The notes: generated by a model not told the origin, from the letters alone. Positions 6,691 through 16,696 are shown, counted from the first letter of the stretch. The stretch is DNA of 49,887 bases from Candidatus Woesearchaeota archaeon (GCA_019322805.1 JAHWIC010000007.1:1-49887); one strand, 5' to 3'. Made by a program: numbers and translations.

Positions 6691-8002
6691 TTTTTATTAT
6701 TGAAACCAATCTGCCTATTTCCTCCTTGCTATTCATTTCAGTAACACAAAACAACAAGCAATCCTTTAAATTATCATAACAATCTCCTAAATCCAAGCCA
6801 CCGAGGATACTATTCTTCTCTAATTCATCAATTACCTTGCTTGAATCTTTGACTTTTACAACAAATTCATTGTAAAATGGTCTTGTAAAGACTGGTTCAC
6901 AGCCAGACTCATTTAATTTCTCAAAAGCATAGTGCGCTTTTTGTGCTGAAAGCTCAGCAACTTCTTTAATTCCTTGTTTGCCTAAAGCAGCAAGATGAAC
7001 AGTAGCAGCTAAAGCACACAGAGCTTCATTTGAGCAGATATTTGATGATGCTTTTTCTCGTCTAATATGCTGCTCACGGGTTTGTAAGGTTAAGATATAA
7101 CCTTCTTTTCCTTCTGCATCAACTGTTTTTCCAGCAATTCTGCCTGGAATATACCTCATATATTCTTTTTTTGCAGCAATTATTCCAAGATAAGGCCCTC
7201 CAAAGCTCATTGGATTGCCAAAGCTTTGGCCTTCACCTACAACAATGTCAGCATTAAGGCTTCCCGGACTTTTCAATAAGCCTAAAGAGGTTGGTTCAGC
7301 AACACAAACAACAAAGATTGATTTATTTTCATGAACAATCTTCTCAACTTCTTGTAGTTTTTCTATAGAGCCAAAGAAATTTGGGTTTTGTATGAGAACA
7401 GCGGCTGTATTTTCAGAAATCTCTTTCTTTATTTCTTCTGTTGATGTAATCCCGTCGCTAAAATCAGTCTCTTTGTACCCAAAATCATGAGCATCACAAT
7501 AGGTTTTTACAGTTTGCCTGTACTCTGGATGGATTGCTTTTGAAACAAGCATTTGTTTTCTTTTTGTAATGTTTGCAGACATTATACAAGCCTCTGCTAA
7601 AGCAGATGCACCATCATACATAGAAGCATTTGCAACATCCGTCCCAGTTAATTCGCAGATCATTGTTTGGTACTCATAGGTTGCCTGTAAAATTCCTTGG
7701 CTTATCTCCGGCTGGTATGGTGTATAGGCTGTATAGAACTCAGCTCTTGATATAATATGGTTGACAATTGCGGGAACAAAATGATTATAAGAACCAGCAC
7801 CTAAGAAACAAGCCATTAATTTGTTTTTTTCACTTAGTTTTGTTAGTTGTTTTCTAACTTCAATCTCAGAAATGCCATTTGGCAGGTTTAATTTTTCTAT
7901 TTTTACTTGCTCTGGTATGTCCTTGAATAACTCATCTGTTGATAGCCCAACCTCTTTCAGCATATCCTCTTGTTCTTTTTTTGTATTTGGTACAAAATTC
8001 AT
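6683..8002 (-). CDS. gcvPA: Glycine dehydrogenase (decarboxylating) subunit 1
   Basis: This 439-residue protein is the non-PLP half of the split glycine decarboxylase and pairs with GcvPB as an alpha2beta2 P-protein. Family hallmarks include FLGAGSYNHFVPAIV near residues 67-81, YTPYQPEISQG near 94-104, and GEGQSFGNPMSFGGPYLG around 256-273. It begins two bases after the gcvH stop. The final residues (KNQ) and stop codon lie inside dispersed repeat copy B, so the natural C-terminus may have been altered slightly, though the length is ordinary for the family. Confidence 0.95.
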   Translation of the reverse strand: MNFVPNTKKEQEDMLKEVGLSTDELFKDIPEQVKIEKLNLPNGISEIEVRKQLTKLSEKNKLMACFLGAGSYNHFVPAIVNHIISRAEFYTAYTPYQPEISQGILQATYEYQTMICELTGTDVANASMYDGASALAEACIMSANITKRKQMLVSKAIHPEYRQTVKTYCDAHDFGYKETDFSDGITSTEEIKKEISENTAAVLIQNPNFFGSIEKLQEVEKIVHENKSIFVVCVAEPTSLGLLKSPGSLNADIVVGEGQSFGNPMSFGGPYLGIIAAKKEYMRYIPGRIAGKTVDAEGKEGYILTLQTREQHIRREKASSNICSNEALCALAATVHLAALGKQGIKEVAELSAQKAHYAFEKLNESGCEPVFTRPFYNEFVVKVKDSSKVIDELEKNSILGGLDLGDCYDNLKDCLLFCVTEMNSKEEIGRLVSIIKNQ

Positions 8003-8004
8003 AA

Positions 8005-8391
8005 CTATCCTTCTTTTTCGATAAAATCTTCATATTCCTTAGCAGACATTAAACTGTCAACCTGTGATTTGTCGTCTACTTTTATCTTTGCAATCCATCC
8101 TTTGCCATAAGGGTCTTTGTTTAGTGTTTCAGGAGCATTAGCAAGCTCTTCATTGGCTTCTGTAATTTCTCCGCTTACAGGAGCGAATACATCAGAAACA
8201 GACTTTACTGACTCAACAACAGCAAGTTGTTTATTTGCTTCAACCTTTTTTCCTTTCTCAGGAAGTTCAACAAAGACAATGTCTGTTAATTGTTTTTGAG
8301 CAAAATCAGTTATGCCCACTACAGCAATATCTCCTTCTAGTTTTACCCATTCATGTTCTTTTGAATATTTTAACTCTTCTGGACTTGCCAT
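8005..8391 (-). CDS. gcvH: Glycine cleavage system H protein
   Basis: GcvH carries the lipoyl arm that shuttles the aminomethyl intermediate between the P and T proteins. The lipoylated lysine is K63 in VVESVKSVSDVFAP, within the hybrid barrel-sandwich fold. The 128-residue length is standard. It sits between gcvT (nine-base gap) and gcvPA (two-base gap). Lipoylation needs LipA/LplA-type enzymes, none of which is in this window, and the L protein (dihydrolipoamide dehydrogenase) is also not seen here. Confidence 0.97.
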   Translation of the reverse strand: MASPEELKYSKEHEWVKLEGDIAVVGITDFAQKQLTDIVFVELPEKGKKVEANKQLAVVESVKSVSDVFAPVSGEITEANEELANAPETLNKDPYGKGWIAKIKVDDKSQVDSLMSAKEYEDFIEKEG

Positions 8392-8400
8392 TTTATCACC

Positions 8401-9486
8401 TTATTTTTTATTGAAAGCATAGAAAGGTCTTTTAACGACCTTTGCTTTATAAGATTTATCTCTTATCATTATATCTATCTCATTATCTATATTTGCGTGT
8501 TCAATTTTTACTATTCCTAAGCCAATGTTCTTCTTTAATGTTGGTGAGAAGGTACCAGATGTTACAATACCAATCTTTTCATTGTTTTTCATTATCTCAT
8601 AATTTGCTCTTGGAATACCCCTATCAATCATCTCAAAAGCAATTATTTTCCTTTTTTTATTTTCTTTTTGCTCTAATAATGAATCTTTTCCAATAAAATC
8701 TTTTTCAAATTTAACAACAAAACCAATTCCGGCTTCTAATGGTGTTATGTCATTGCTTAATTCATGACCATATAAGCTGTAGCATGCTTCAATCCTTAGC
8801 GTATCTCTTGCACCTAAGCCGATTGGTTTCAAACCAGATTCTTTTCCAATTTCGAGTAATTTATTCCACATTTCTATTGCTTTATTTGCATCAGAATATA
8901 ATTCAAAGCCGTCTTCACCGGTATAGCCTGTTCTTGAGATTATTGTTTTAACGCCATTAACTTCTCCTTCAATAAAACTGAATCTTTTTAGCTCAGATAG
9001 ATTAACATTTGTAAGCTTTTGAAGGATTTCTTCTGCTTTTGGGCCTTGTAAATCAAGCTTTGCAGTCTCGTTTGATTTATCAATAATCTTAACATCAAAA
9101 TCATTAGAATTAGTTTTAATCCATTCTAAGTCTTTTTCTGTGTTTGAAGCATTAACAACTAACATATATTCATCATCATTTAAAAAATAAACAAATAAAT
9201 CATCAACTGTTGTGCCGTTTTCATAACACATTGCTGCGTAGAAGGCTTTTCCTTTTGTTAGTTTGCTTAAGTCATTCGTTATTAACTTCTGAACAAACTT
9301 GAAAGCGCCATTTCCTTTAATTATTATTTCGCCCATGTGGCAGATATCAAATAAACCAGCAGAATTCCTTGTTGTATTGTGCTCATCAATAACAGAGGTG
9401 TAGTAAACAGGCATAAGCCATCCGCCAAACTCTATCATTTTAGCGCCTAGTGCTTCGTGCTCTTTTTTTAAAACAGTCTCTTTCAA
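8401..9486 (-). CDS. gcvT: Aminomethyltransferase (glycine cleavage T protein)
   Basis: GcvT releases ammonia from the lipoyl-bound aminomethyl group and transfers the methylene to tetrahydrofolate. Recognisable segments are the N-terminal EFGGWLMPVYY-type stretch, DLQGPKA in the folate domain, SRTGYTGEDGFELY and GLGARDTLRIEA, then the barrel domain with VTSGTFSPTLKKNIGLG. Length is 361 residues, normal. The most likely start is TTG at 9486-9484, since no ATG is suitable and AGGGGGT lies about eight bases upstream as a Shine-Dalgarno sequence. A TATA-like TTTAAATA (about 9521-9528) precedes it. It heads the gcv operon, so tetrahydrofolate-type C1 chemistry is implied. Confidence 0.96.
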   Translation of the reverse strand: MKETVLKKEHEALGAKMIEFGGWLMPVYYTSVIDEHNTTRNSAGLFDICHMGEIIIKGNGAFKFVQKLITNDLSKLTKGKAFYAAMCYENGTTVDDLFVYFLNDDEYMLVVNASNTEKDLEWIKTNSNDFDVKIIDKSNETAKLDLQGPKAEEILQKLTNVNLSELKRFSFIEGEVNGVKTIISRTGYTGEDGFELYSDANKAIEMWNKLLEIGKESGLKPIGLGARDTLRIEACYSLYGHELSNDITPLEAGIGFVVKFEKDFIGKDSLLEQKENKKRKIIAFEMIDRGIPRANYEIMKNNEKIGIVTSGTFSPTLKKNIGLGIVKIEHANIDNEIDIMIRDKSYKAKVVKRPFYAFNKK

Positions 9487-9572
9487 TTAAAACCCCCTAG
9501 ATAAGAACTTGGATTAAGAATTTAAATAGATTATGGTAATCTTTATAATATAAAATCTACCTCATGTTTCAT

Positions 9573-10277
9573 ATGATATCAGTAGTACTTATAGAACCAG
9601 AAACACCTGGAAACATTGGAGCAATAGCTAGATTAATGAAGAATTTTGAGTTTAACAATTTGGTTTTGATTAACCCTAAATGCAAGCATCTTTCCAAAGA
9701 AGCACTTGACAGGTCAACTCATGCAAAATCAATACTAAAAAAGGCAAAAATAAAGAAAATAGACTATCTAAAACAGTTTGATTATCTAATTGCAACAACC
9801 GCAAAGCTAGGTACTGATTATAATATACCAAGAAGCCCGATTACACCAGAGCAGCTTTCTGAGAAACTCTCAGGATTAAGCCCAAAATTGAAGGTTGGAT
9901 TGTTGATAGGTCGCGAGGGTTCTGGCTTGAACAATGAGGAAATATCAATGTGCGATTTTATTGTTACAATCCCATCATCAGCAAAGTATCCTACAATGAA
10001 CATTAGCCATGCCACATCAATAATCTTATATGAAATCTTCAAGAAACAAGACAAGAACAAGAGCAACTCGCATATAATCCCGGCAACAAAGAAGGAAAAA
10101 CAAGTAATGATGGATTATTTCAATAAGGCTCTGAATAAAATCAAATTCACAACAAAAGAAAAGAAACAAACACAAAAAACAGTGTGGAAAAGAATCTTTG
10201 GCAAGGCTTTTTTGACAAAAAGAGAGGCATTTGCAGTTATCGGATTTCTTAGAAAGCTTCAGGATAAAAAGAATTAA
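9573..10277 (+). CDS. TrmJ-like RNA 2'-O-methyltransferase (SpoU/TrmH superfamily)
   Basis: The protein begins MISVVLIEPETPGNIGAIAR, the N-terminal signature of SPOUT enzymes of the TrmJ group, and has the SAM-knot motifs LLIGREGSGLNNEE and IPSSAKYPTMNISHATSI. TrmJ methylates the ribose at position 32 of tRNA. A basic C-terminal extension of about 75 residues resembles the TrmJ dimerisation/RNA region. The frame is open from an ATG at 9564, but the TATA box TTTATAATA (9542-9550) predicts a transcription start near 9572, so the ATG at 9573 (leaderless) is preferred. It is divergent from gcvT and converges with the surface operon. Confidence 0.88.
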   Translation: MISVVLIEPETPGNIGAIARLMKNFEFNNLVLINPKCKHLSKEALDRSTHAKSILKKAKIKKIDYLKQFDYLIATTAKLGTDYNIPRSPITPEQLSEKLSGLSPKLKVGLLIGREGSGLNNEEISMCDFIVTIPSSAKYPTMNISHATSIILYEIFKKQDKNKSNSHIIPATKKEKQVMMDYFNKALNKIKFTTKEKKQTQKTVWKRIFGKAFLTKREAFAVIGFLRKLQDKKN

Positions 10278-10293
10278 ACATAGAAACACAAAG

Positions 10294-11313
10294 TCATCTT
10301 TTTACTGTTTTAAAGGCCCTTTCTATTTCTCTTTCTGGCCAACCATCTTTTATGAGCTCTGCTCTGATTTGGGCTTCTGTATAACCCTGTTTTTCTGTAT
10401 TTATTATGTAATTTTGCAATTCTAGTAACTTCTCTCTCTTTTTAGTTGACGCGAAATAAGCCATAAAAGAACCCAATAAAACTATTATTAGGGCTAAGAG
10501 GGCTATGGTTATCATCTGACCAAGAGGAATTCCTTCTTTAGCTAAATTAAGTGGACATTCTTTACTGTTAGGATTAACACAAAGACAATCAATATCCTTT
10601 TGTCCAATACACTCAGGATAACATTTCCCATCATAACCGCACCCCACAATTTCTGGTTCAGGAAACAGCTCTTCTTTTGGTTCATCCGGACAAGCAGTTA
10701 TATCTGCGCTAATACAATCACTATCTTGACCAATGCATTTACAATGGCACAACTCATCATTATCAATACATTCTGCTGTTTCAGGAAATTCAAATTCTTC
10801 AGGACAATCAATGTCTTCTTCTGGTGTACAATCTGGATCACATATCCCATCCCCTAATCCATCGCAATAACCATCATGTGAGCCAGACTCACAATCCTGA
10901 GGACACGATAAATAACTTTCTTCAATTGTACAAGAACCATCTCCACAAACACTTTCTAAAAAACTTAAATTCATTAGTTTTGTAACTTCTGTTTCTTTGC
11001 CATCTACAACACAAAGTGCACAATCCTGTGAAAATATTGAAGCACATCTTCTAGGATCTGTAACTAATTTTATTTCATAGCCTTGTTGTTTGCAATAACT
11101 GTATTCTGGTTTTACCTCTCCTTTCAAGAATTGCCAAGCATCAGCTTCAGAACCATCTGGAAGAATACACTTGCCTAGCTGTCCTTCTTGAGTTTCAATA
11201 ACACTATAATCATAACCTAATTCTTCACAATAAACTGCAGAGGGATTTAAGACAGCATAGACATTTATAGCTAACAAAATCATCATTAAAATTGGAATTG
11301 TTTTTTTAATCAT
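10294..11313 (-). CDS. Membrane-anchored surface protein with DUF333 domain and Cys-rich repeats
   Basis: The 339-residue protein has a signal peptide (about residues 1-20). A DUF333-type domain follows (NPSAVYCEELGYDY...GKCILPDGSEADAWQFLKGE, residues 22-67). Next is a long cysteine-rich part that includes one CGDGSCxxxESxxxCPQDC module and further Cys pairs. A transmembrane helix lies near residues 268-291. The cytoplasmic tail ends in TEAQIRAELIKDGWPEREI, a small motif often seen at the C-terminus of archaeal membrane proteins. The exterior is therefore disulphide-rich and the tail internal. Its start overlaps the stop of the 1419-residue papain-like protein (ATGA), making it the last gene of a four-gene surface operon. 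Function unknown; a role in attachment or cell-surface structure is inferred. Confidence 0.75.
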   Translation of the reverse strand: MIKKTIPILMMILLAINVYAVLNPSAVYCEELGYDYSVIETQEGQLGKCILPDGSEADAWQFLKGEVKPEYSYCKQQGYEIKLVTDPRRCASIFSQDCALCVVDGKETEVTKLMNLSFLESVCGDGSCTIEESYLSCPQDCESGSHDGYCDGLGDGICDPDCTPEEDIDCPEEFEFPETAECIDNDELCHCKCIGQDSDCISADITACPDEPKEELFPEPEIVGCGYDGKCYPECIGQKDIDCLCVNPNSKECPLNLAKEGIPLGQMITIALLALIIVLLGSFMAYFASTKKREKLLELQNYIINTEKQGYTEAQIRAELIKDGWPEREIERAFKTVKR

Positions 11314-14300
11314 CTTATTCTTCCCATAACTCTTGGTATTACCGGAACTGGTCTAATCAGAACTGTTCTGCCTCGTGTAGTCTCAATTCTACATTCGCCA
11401 TACCCTATTTTTCCATAACCACCATCAAAATATCCGAGCCCATAACTATTTTTTATAATCCAATATTCCTTATCATCATTATAACCAACCAAGGTTACAC
11501 AATGCCCCCCACTTTCTTGCACTGCTGGGCACTTACCAATTCTATCAGTACCGATATACTGAAGGTTCCAATCCAGACAAACTGATAAAGGGCCGTTATA
11601 TCTTAATGTTCGCTTTATCGCATCATACCCTTCTATTTTATCATAACCATATATCAAATAATTAGTATCACATTTAAATCCACTACAAGGAGCATCTGTT
11701 GCTGCATATTGAAAACATTCTTCAGCAAGTATTCCAGTTTTTTTAATATAGTCTATTGCTTGATCATTATTTCCTCCGGTTTCACAACTCCCAGCACCAG
11801 AACAAGATAATAAATATTGTTCAGCCAAATCTAGATTTAGATTAGGATCATTAAATGCCAAACTATATTGCGCTTCTAACGCACCTAATGCTGAATACGC
11901 CCAACAGCTTCCACAAATATTAGGATGATTTTGTTCCTTAACAGGTGTCATCCAGTTATTTCCATCTATATAATCATGCCAATCTAATATATTTTTATCA
12001 AATCCATAAAGATCATTGCGATAACATACCCAATCCCTTTTTTGAGCAATGCATTTAGAACGTTCTTCTTGCGGATATAGCCTTTCTACAAAGCAGGTCC
12101 ATTGCCTCGGATTCATTCCCCATAATGAATGCTCAACAGGGTCATACCACCTATCCGGCACAAATCCTGCACGCATCTCTTTTCCAACACGCACAAACTC
12201 ACATGTTGGCTCTGTAGAGCCTCTTCTTACACAATCATAATCTTCATTAGGACTTAAACCATCACAATCACTATCTAGGCCGTTACTGCAATCCTCTTCT
12301 TCTAAACAACCTTGTTCTACCCATATTCCGTTCTCACATGTTGACTGCCTATTGTTTTCGTTAACAACCTGTAACTGAACACCGTTAATGCTGTCTATTC
12401 CCCCATCACAATTATTATCTAAACCATCGCATATTTCTGTTGCAGGTAATATTTGATTATGGCATTCACTCCATTCACCATTTTCACATATCTGGAATCC
12501 TGATTTGCACTCCCCAAGTGCTTCTTCACAGACACACCCATTTTCTGGTCCTTCAATCTCTTGCATTTCAGGCTCGGGACATGGCCCACCTACTGGACAT
12601 ATAACCTCCTCTATATAAAAAGGGCAGAGGCATCCTGTTCCATCAAAATATTCATCTATGCATGTACCGCTTGCATCACAACATGACTTGTTGCATTCAA
12701 ACCAGGTTCCTTCCCCGGATTCACATCCTCCTTTGCTGGCTTTTTGTTCATTTGTACATTCTACAATACCCAATGTTTCAGTCGGACCGTCATAACAGCT
12801 TCTTGTTAGTTCTTCGTCAATTAAGCCGTTGTTATTATTGTCTACCCCATCGCAGACTTCTTCACCACAATCCTCCGGGCAGTCCGCAGCTGTTTCACCT
12901 TCTTCACAAATACCATTCCCACAGACAGCAGGAGAAGGACAATCTTCAGGGCAAGTTGTATAATCTTCCCTATCTTCACAAACATCATCACCGCAGGCAG
13001 GCAAAGTTAGGCTTTTTTTAGCTCTTCCACCACAATCCTCCGGGCAGTCCGCAGCTGTTTCACCTTCCCCGCAAATACCATCACCGCATACTATTTCAGG
13101 CTCATAAACATACAGGTTTGTGAATAAGAATGCTTTTCCCCTATATTCCACGGATTCGCTCATTCCAACATACAATTTCCCGTCTAATGGCTCCATAGGA
13201 AATCTTACATCAGGATAATTCTTAACAAAAACAGATTTATTATAGACTTTATTCCAGTTACCTCCATCTCCTGATGAATATATTTCATACCCGTTTATTA
13301 AAGCAGAACTAAGGCTCATTTCCTCCTCATTGCATATAAATGTTCCTGGAATTCCAAATTTGCCTACCATAACAGAAACATAAATCTTGTTTCCTAAAAC
13401 AGCGATATCAGATATCTGCCTGGATTCCTCTTCTGAAGAAGGGACAAAATCCTCAAAAAACTCAACCACATCATAATCTACTCCATTTGAAGTCTTATAC
13501 AAACCTCCTCCTGACCCGACAACAAACAAATCACCTTTAAACTCGTCTGACATGCCAAAATTAACATTATAAGGAATCAAATCGTATTCTTCAACACTGC
13601 CTTCACCATAATATCTCCAAACAAAATATTCTACCTCACAATCCGGATCTGTTTTTGGGTTGCAATCCATTTGTTTCGGCCCCAGTATATACAGAACATC
13701 ATTCCATACTGTTAAACTAGTAGGTTTAGCTACACCAAGCTCTATTTTTTGTTCATAAGTATCAGCTTCAAAATTTAACCAACTACCTTCATTACCATAG
13801 TCTTTTATATATTTAACAACTATAAACCCGTAATTAGTTAAAACAAAATATTTGCCGTCAAAATAAACAGCATCTACCAGATGCCCTCCAGGATCTTCTT
13901 TAATCTTATGCCTGTTCCAAGAGCCGTCATAAACAAACAGTTCATATTTATTATCAGTTTCAGGGTCTAAGCCAGGAACCAATATGTTATTGTTTCCGTA
14001 CCTTACATTTTTCATTCCCTCCTGGTCAAAATAATCATAATCGCCTATTGGCGTGCAAGTGTCGCCAGCAAGAGCGCAAGGATACTCATAAACCTCTCCA
14101 ACCTCATCGCAGGAACTGTGGTCAGTCGTTCCATAATACAGCTTACCATTCCATGAAGCAATATCAGTTATCACACTCCTGTCAGAAGCTTTTCCTAAAA
14201 GCATAAGGTCTATTTCTTCGGGTTTGGGGCAGTCATCGGGGCAATTATCGAATGTCTCACCCCTTTCACAAATTTGGTTGCCACACACAGCAGGAGAAGG

Positions 14301-15569
14301 ACAATCCTCTGGACAGGTTGTATAGTCTTCTCCTTCTTCACAAACACTATTTCCGCAGACAGGCAAGATTGCTTCCCCTTCTGCATCTAGGCATAAGCCA
14401 TCTCTACAAACCTTGCCTGCACCGCAAAACTTACTATCATCATTAACATGAATGCACTCACCAGTTCCAGCATCACATTCATCATCAGTACATGGATTAT
14501 CATCAAAACAGTACTTCTGTGTGCAGGAACAACCAACACTATCAGCTATTTCATCAGAAGGAGTATCAGGACATTCATCAATATCATTTGATGCACCATC
14601 TCCGTCAGCATCACCTGCCGTGTAATCTTCTCCTACAACTATATCTGGGTCGTCAGGGCCAACACCTCCACTGCTGAAGCTGTCAATCAAGAAAGTAACT
14701 GTATTCTCTTCACAATCTATACTTTCTGAATCTATCTTAGCCTTTAGTGTGCCTTGATCATCATGCTGGTAAAAAACAAGGCTTTCTGGACATCCATCCA
14801 TAGCCTCCGGATAGAATTCCATTGTCAGCTTAATAGGATTTGAGAATCTAGCTCCATCAGGCTTGAATTTGTATAGCTCAGTTTTCAAAGCCTCGGCTCC
14901 GTAAATGCCAGCTAAAGGAATAAGCTCGATGGAAATTTGTGTTACTGGCTGATTGTTTTTTGTTACTCTTGTTCCAGCTGGGATAGTCAATGACATTACA
15001 TTATCTGCAGAACCCAATACCCTTCTTCCAATTGTTCCTCCGGCAGGTATATCTAAAGAGCTAACAAACTCCTTGAGTATAATTATACTTCTTCCTGCAC
15101 CTTCCATGTTCATTTCAAGTGAACCATCTTCTACATCAAAACATGCAAATCTTGCGTTATTGCTTATCTTTATTGGACCAAAATTTTCCATGACCGGCGC
15201 TTTTTCCCTCAAGATAAAAAAGACATTACTTAATCCGGATTCAACATTATCTTTTATCAGTGGAAATTCTTGTATATTTTTGTTTCCGATAGTGTTGGGG
15301 TCCTTCATAGTTATATCAGCAAAGCACACCTTTTCAATGATTTCTGGCACTTTATAACTAAACCTTTGAATAGAACCATACTCGGTCATCAGGGTTGCCA
15401 TATCATTTTTCATATCTACCTTTAACCTTGTGAACTCTGCTTCAAAGCTTTTTTCACTTATACTCCCAATTGATCTATACCCTATTATAAGAATTAGAAC
15501 AGCAACTACAGCAGCGAATATAAAGATGAATATCTTTCCTGTTGCTTGCGATTTTTTGTCCTTCTTCAT
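11310..15569 (-). CDS. Giant surface protein with C-terminal papain-like (C1A) protease domain
   Basis: 1419 residues. An N-terminal membrane anchor (about 12-32) leads to an extracellular module (about 70-170) that is also present in the protein at 29999-31108. Then come a thrombospondin-3-like calcium segment (DADGDGASNDIDECPD, 320-335) and five copies of CGNxxCExGExxxxCPxDC. A probable beta-propeller lies at about 455-835, followed by MopE-like CDGxDNNxxGxxDE motifs. The last 224 residues are a C1A peptidase with Q1213, C1222 (CGSCWAY), H1356 (GGHCVTLVGY) and N1374 (IIKNSYG), so all catalytic residues are present. No propeptide of the usual kind is obvious. The operon order is regulator, lipoprotein, this gene, DUF333 protein. 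It may act on host or neighbouring-cell proteins; that is inference. Confidence 0.85.
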   Translation of the reverse strand: MKKDKKSQATGKIFIFIFAAVVAVLILIIGYRSIGSISEKSFEAEFTRLKVDMKNDMATLMTEYGSIQRFSYKVPEIIEKVCFADITMKDPNTIGNKNIQEFPLIKDNVESGLSNVFFILREKAPVMENFGPIKISNNARFACFDVEDGSLEMNMEGAGRSIIILKEFVSSLDIPAGGTIGRRVLGSADNVMSLTIPAGTRVTKNNQPVTQISIELIPLAGIYGAEALKTELYKFKPDGARFSNPIKLTMEFYPEAMDGCPESLVFYQHDDQGTLKAKIDSESIDCEENTVTFLIDSFSSGGVGPDDPDIVVGEDYTAGDADGDGASNDIDECPDTPSDEIADSVGCSCTQKYCFDDNPCTDDECDAGTGECIHVNDDSKFCGAGKVCRDGLCLDAEGEAILPVCGNSVCEEGEDYTTCPEDCPSPAVCGNQICERGETFDNCPDDCPKPEEIDLMLLGKASDRSVITDIASWNGKLYYGTTDHSSCDEVGEVYEYPCALAGDTCTPIGDYDYFDQEGMKNVRYGNNNILVPGLDPETDNKYELFVYDGSWNRHKIKEDPGGHLVDAVYFDGKYFVLTNYGFIVVKYIKDYGNEGSWLNFEADTYEQKIELGVAKPTSLTVWNDVLYILGPKQMDCNPKTDPDCEVEYFVWRYYGEGSVEEYDLIPYNVNFGMSDEFKGDLFVVGSGGGLYKTSNGVDYDVVEFFEDFVPSSEEESRQISDIAVLGNKIYVSVMVGKFGIPGTFICNEEEMSLSSALINGYEIYSSGDGGNWNKVYNKSVFVKNYPDVRFPMEPLDGKLYVGMSESVEYRGKAFLFTNLYVYEPEIVCGDGICGEGETAADCPEDCGGRAKKSLTLPACGDDVCEDREDYTTCPEDCPSPAVCGNGICEEGETAADCPEDCGEEVCDGVDNNNNGLIDEELTRSCYDGPTETLGIVECTNEQKASKGGCESGEGTWFECNKSCCDASGTCIDEYFDGTGCLCPFYIEEVICPVGGPCPEPEMQEIEGPENGCVCEEALGECKSGFQICENGEWSECHNQILPATEICDGLDNNCDGGIDSINGVQLQVVNENNRQSTCENGIWVEQGCLEEEDCSNGLDSDCDGLSPNEDYDCVRRGSTEPTCEFVRVGKEMRAGFVPDRWYDPVEHSLWGMNPRQWTCFVERLYPQEERSKCIAQKRDWVCYRNDLYGFDKNILDWHDYIDGNNWMTPVKEQNHPNICGSCWAYSALGALEAQYSLAFNDPNLNLDLAEQYLLSCSGAGSCETGGNNDQAIDYIKKTGILAEECFQYAATDAPCSGFKCDTNYLIYGYDKIEGYDAIKRTLRYNGPLSVCLDWNLQYIGTDRIGKCPAVQESGGHCVTLVGYNDDKEYWIIKNSYGLGYFDGGYGKIGYGECRIETTRGRTVLIRPVPVIPRVMGRIR

Positions 15570-15597
15570 TTTATGGTGTTGTTGAACTTATAAAGAA

Positions 15598-16377
15598 TTA
15601 AACACAGGCACCATTCTTGCAATAGCATTCATAAGGCTCAGCAAACCTACATCTTTGTGTTCTGTTGGTGCAGTAGAGCTCTATTAACTCGAAGTTACTC
15701 TCACAGTAGTCATCCATCCCCAGAATAAAAGGGCCGTCATCTACGCAGCGGCCTTTTACATTATAATTGATCCCACCGTCGCTATCAACACAATTTTTAG
15801 TTCCAAGAGTTACATTTTCTCCTTCACTTGTTTCTTCTGATTCATTTTCGCTTTCTTCCGGCCCTGGTTCAGAGACAGTTATTACAGAACTTGTTTTATA
15901 GTTATTCAATTCCCCTTGCTCTTTTATTGAATTATCCCAATCCAGGTAGACTTCTGCTTTGAACTGGCCTGTTTCATCAAAAGCAAACATCTCTGTTATC
16001 TTTGTTATATTTCCAGGCTCTAAAACATCTTCATAAACAAAGGTTACTTCTTTCCAGGCATCATAGCCCTTAAACAAGGTTACCTTATAGTTGAATTCAT
16101 CAACAGAGGCATTACCGTTATTAACCACTTTTATAATCAATCTATTGTTTTCATTGACCTTAGGGAATAAGGTACCCCAAATGAGCTGGGTTATCTCTAG
16201 GTCTGGTTTTGTTGCTGATTCCTCTATAGGCTCTGGCTCTTCTGTTTCTTCCTCTTCTAAATCAAAGGATAGGTTAATTTCTGGTCTGGTTGTCTTATTT
16301 TCTTCTTCATCATCTTTAATTACAATACAGCCAGCTAATAGAACAAATATGCATAGTAATACCAGGAGCTTACTCAT
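15598..16377 (-). CDS. Lipoprotein with CARDB-like domain
   Basis: The 259-residue protein has a lipobox (LLAG-C17) after a hydrophobic signal, then an acidic Glu/Pro-rich linker. A beta-sandwich of CARDB type follows (about 58-170), with the typical LIIKVVNNGNASVDEF and LEPGNITKI segments. A second acidic linker leads to a C-terminal cysteine-rich knot of about 65 residues with eight cysteines. CARDB domains are extracellular adhesion or spacer modules in archaea. It overlaps the upstream winged-helix gene by eight bases and is 28 nt before the papain-like giant, so it belongs to the same surface operon. Confidence 0.75.
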   Translation of the reverse strand: MSKLLVLLCIFVLLAGCIVIKDDEEENKTTRPEINLSFDLEEEETEEPEPIEESATKPDLEITQLIWGTLFPKVNENNRLIIKVVNNGNASVDEFNYKVTLFKGYDAWKEVTFVYEDVLEPGNITKITEMFAFDETGQFKAEVYLDWDNSIKEQGELNNYKTSSVITVSEPGPEESENESEETSEGENVTLGTKNCVDSDGGINYNVKGRCVDDGPFILGMDDYCESNFELIELYCTNRTQRCRFAEPYECYCKNGACV

Positions 16378-16696
16378 TTTTACCTCCCTTTTTCTCTAAG
16401 TATCCTTTTATTTTTTCATTACCAGTTGCTTTTGCATTTGGTCCTAAAGTATAGTAGATCTTCTCTGCCTCGGGACCCCAGCTGTAATCGCCCTTAACTT
16501 TCTCTATTTTATCAATCCTGAATTCCTCCAATTGCAGGCCTTTTTTGAGGTGGTAATAAATGCTTCTCATAGTAACTGGCGCAAATACTTCTCTGTAAAT
16601 CTTATAAATATCGTAGCCGTATCCTCTTTTTATAAAGAAAAGAATCTCTACAATATTCTGCCTTATCTCTGATTTTGCTGGTCTGCCCCTTGCCAT
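16370..16696 (-). CDS. Winged-helix DNA-binding protein (PadR-like)
   Basis: A 108-residue basic protein. Residues 8-60 (IRQNIVEILFFIKRGYGYDIYKIYRE...VTMRSIYYHLKKG) read as a winged helix-turn-helix, with SIYYHLKKG as the recognition region typical of PadR/ArsR-like folds. The C-terminal part (GDYSWGPEAEKIYYTLGPNA) would be the wing and linker. It is the first gene of the surface operon and overlaps the lipoprotein gene, so it may regulate that operon; this is inference. The promoter region before it (16697-16769) is AT-rich. Confidence 0.65.
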   Translation of the reverse strand: MARGRPAKSEIRQNIVEILFFIKRGYGYDIYKIYREVFAPVTMRSIYYHLKKGLQLEEFRIDKIEKVKGDYSWGPEAEKIYYTLGPNAKATGNEKIKGYLEKKGGKNE

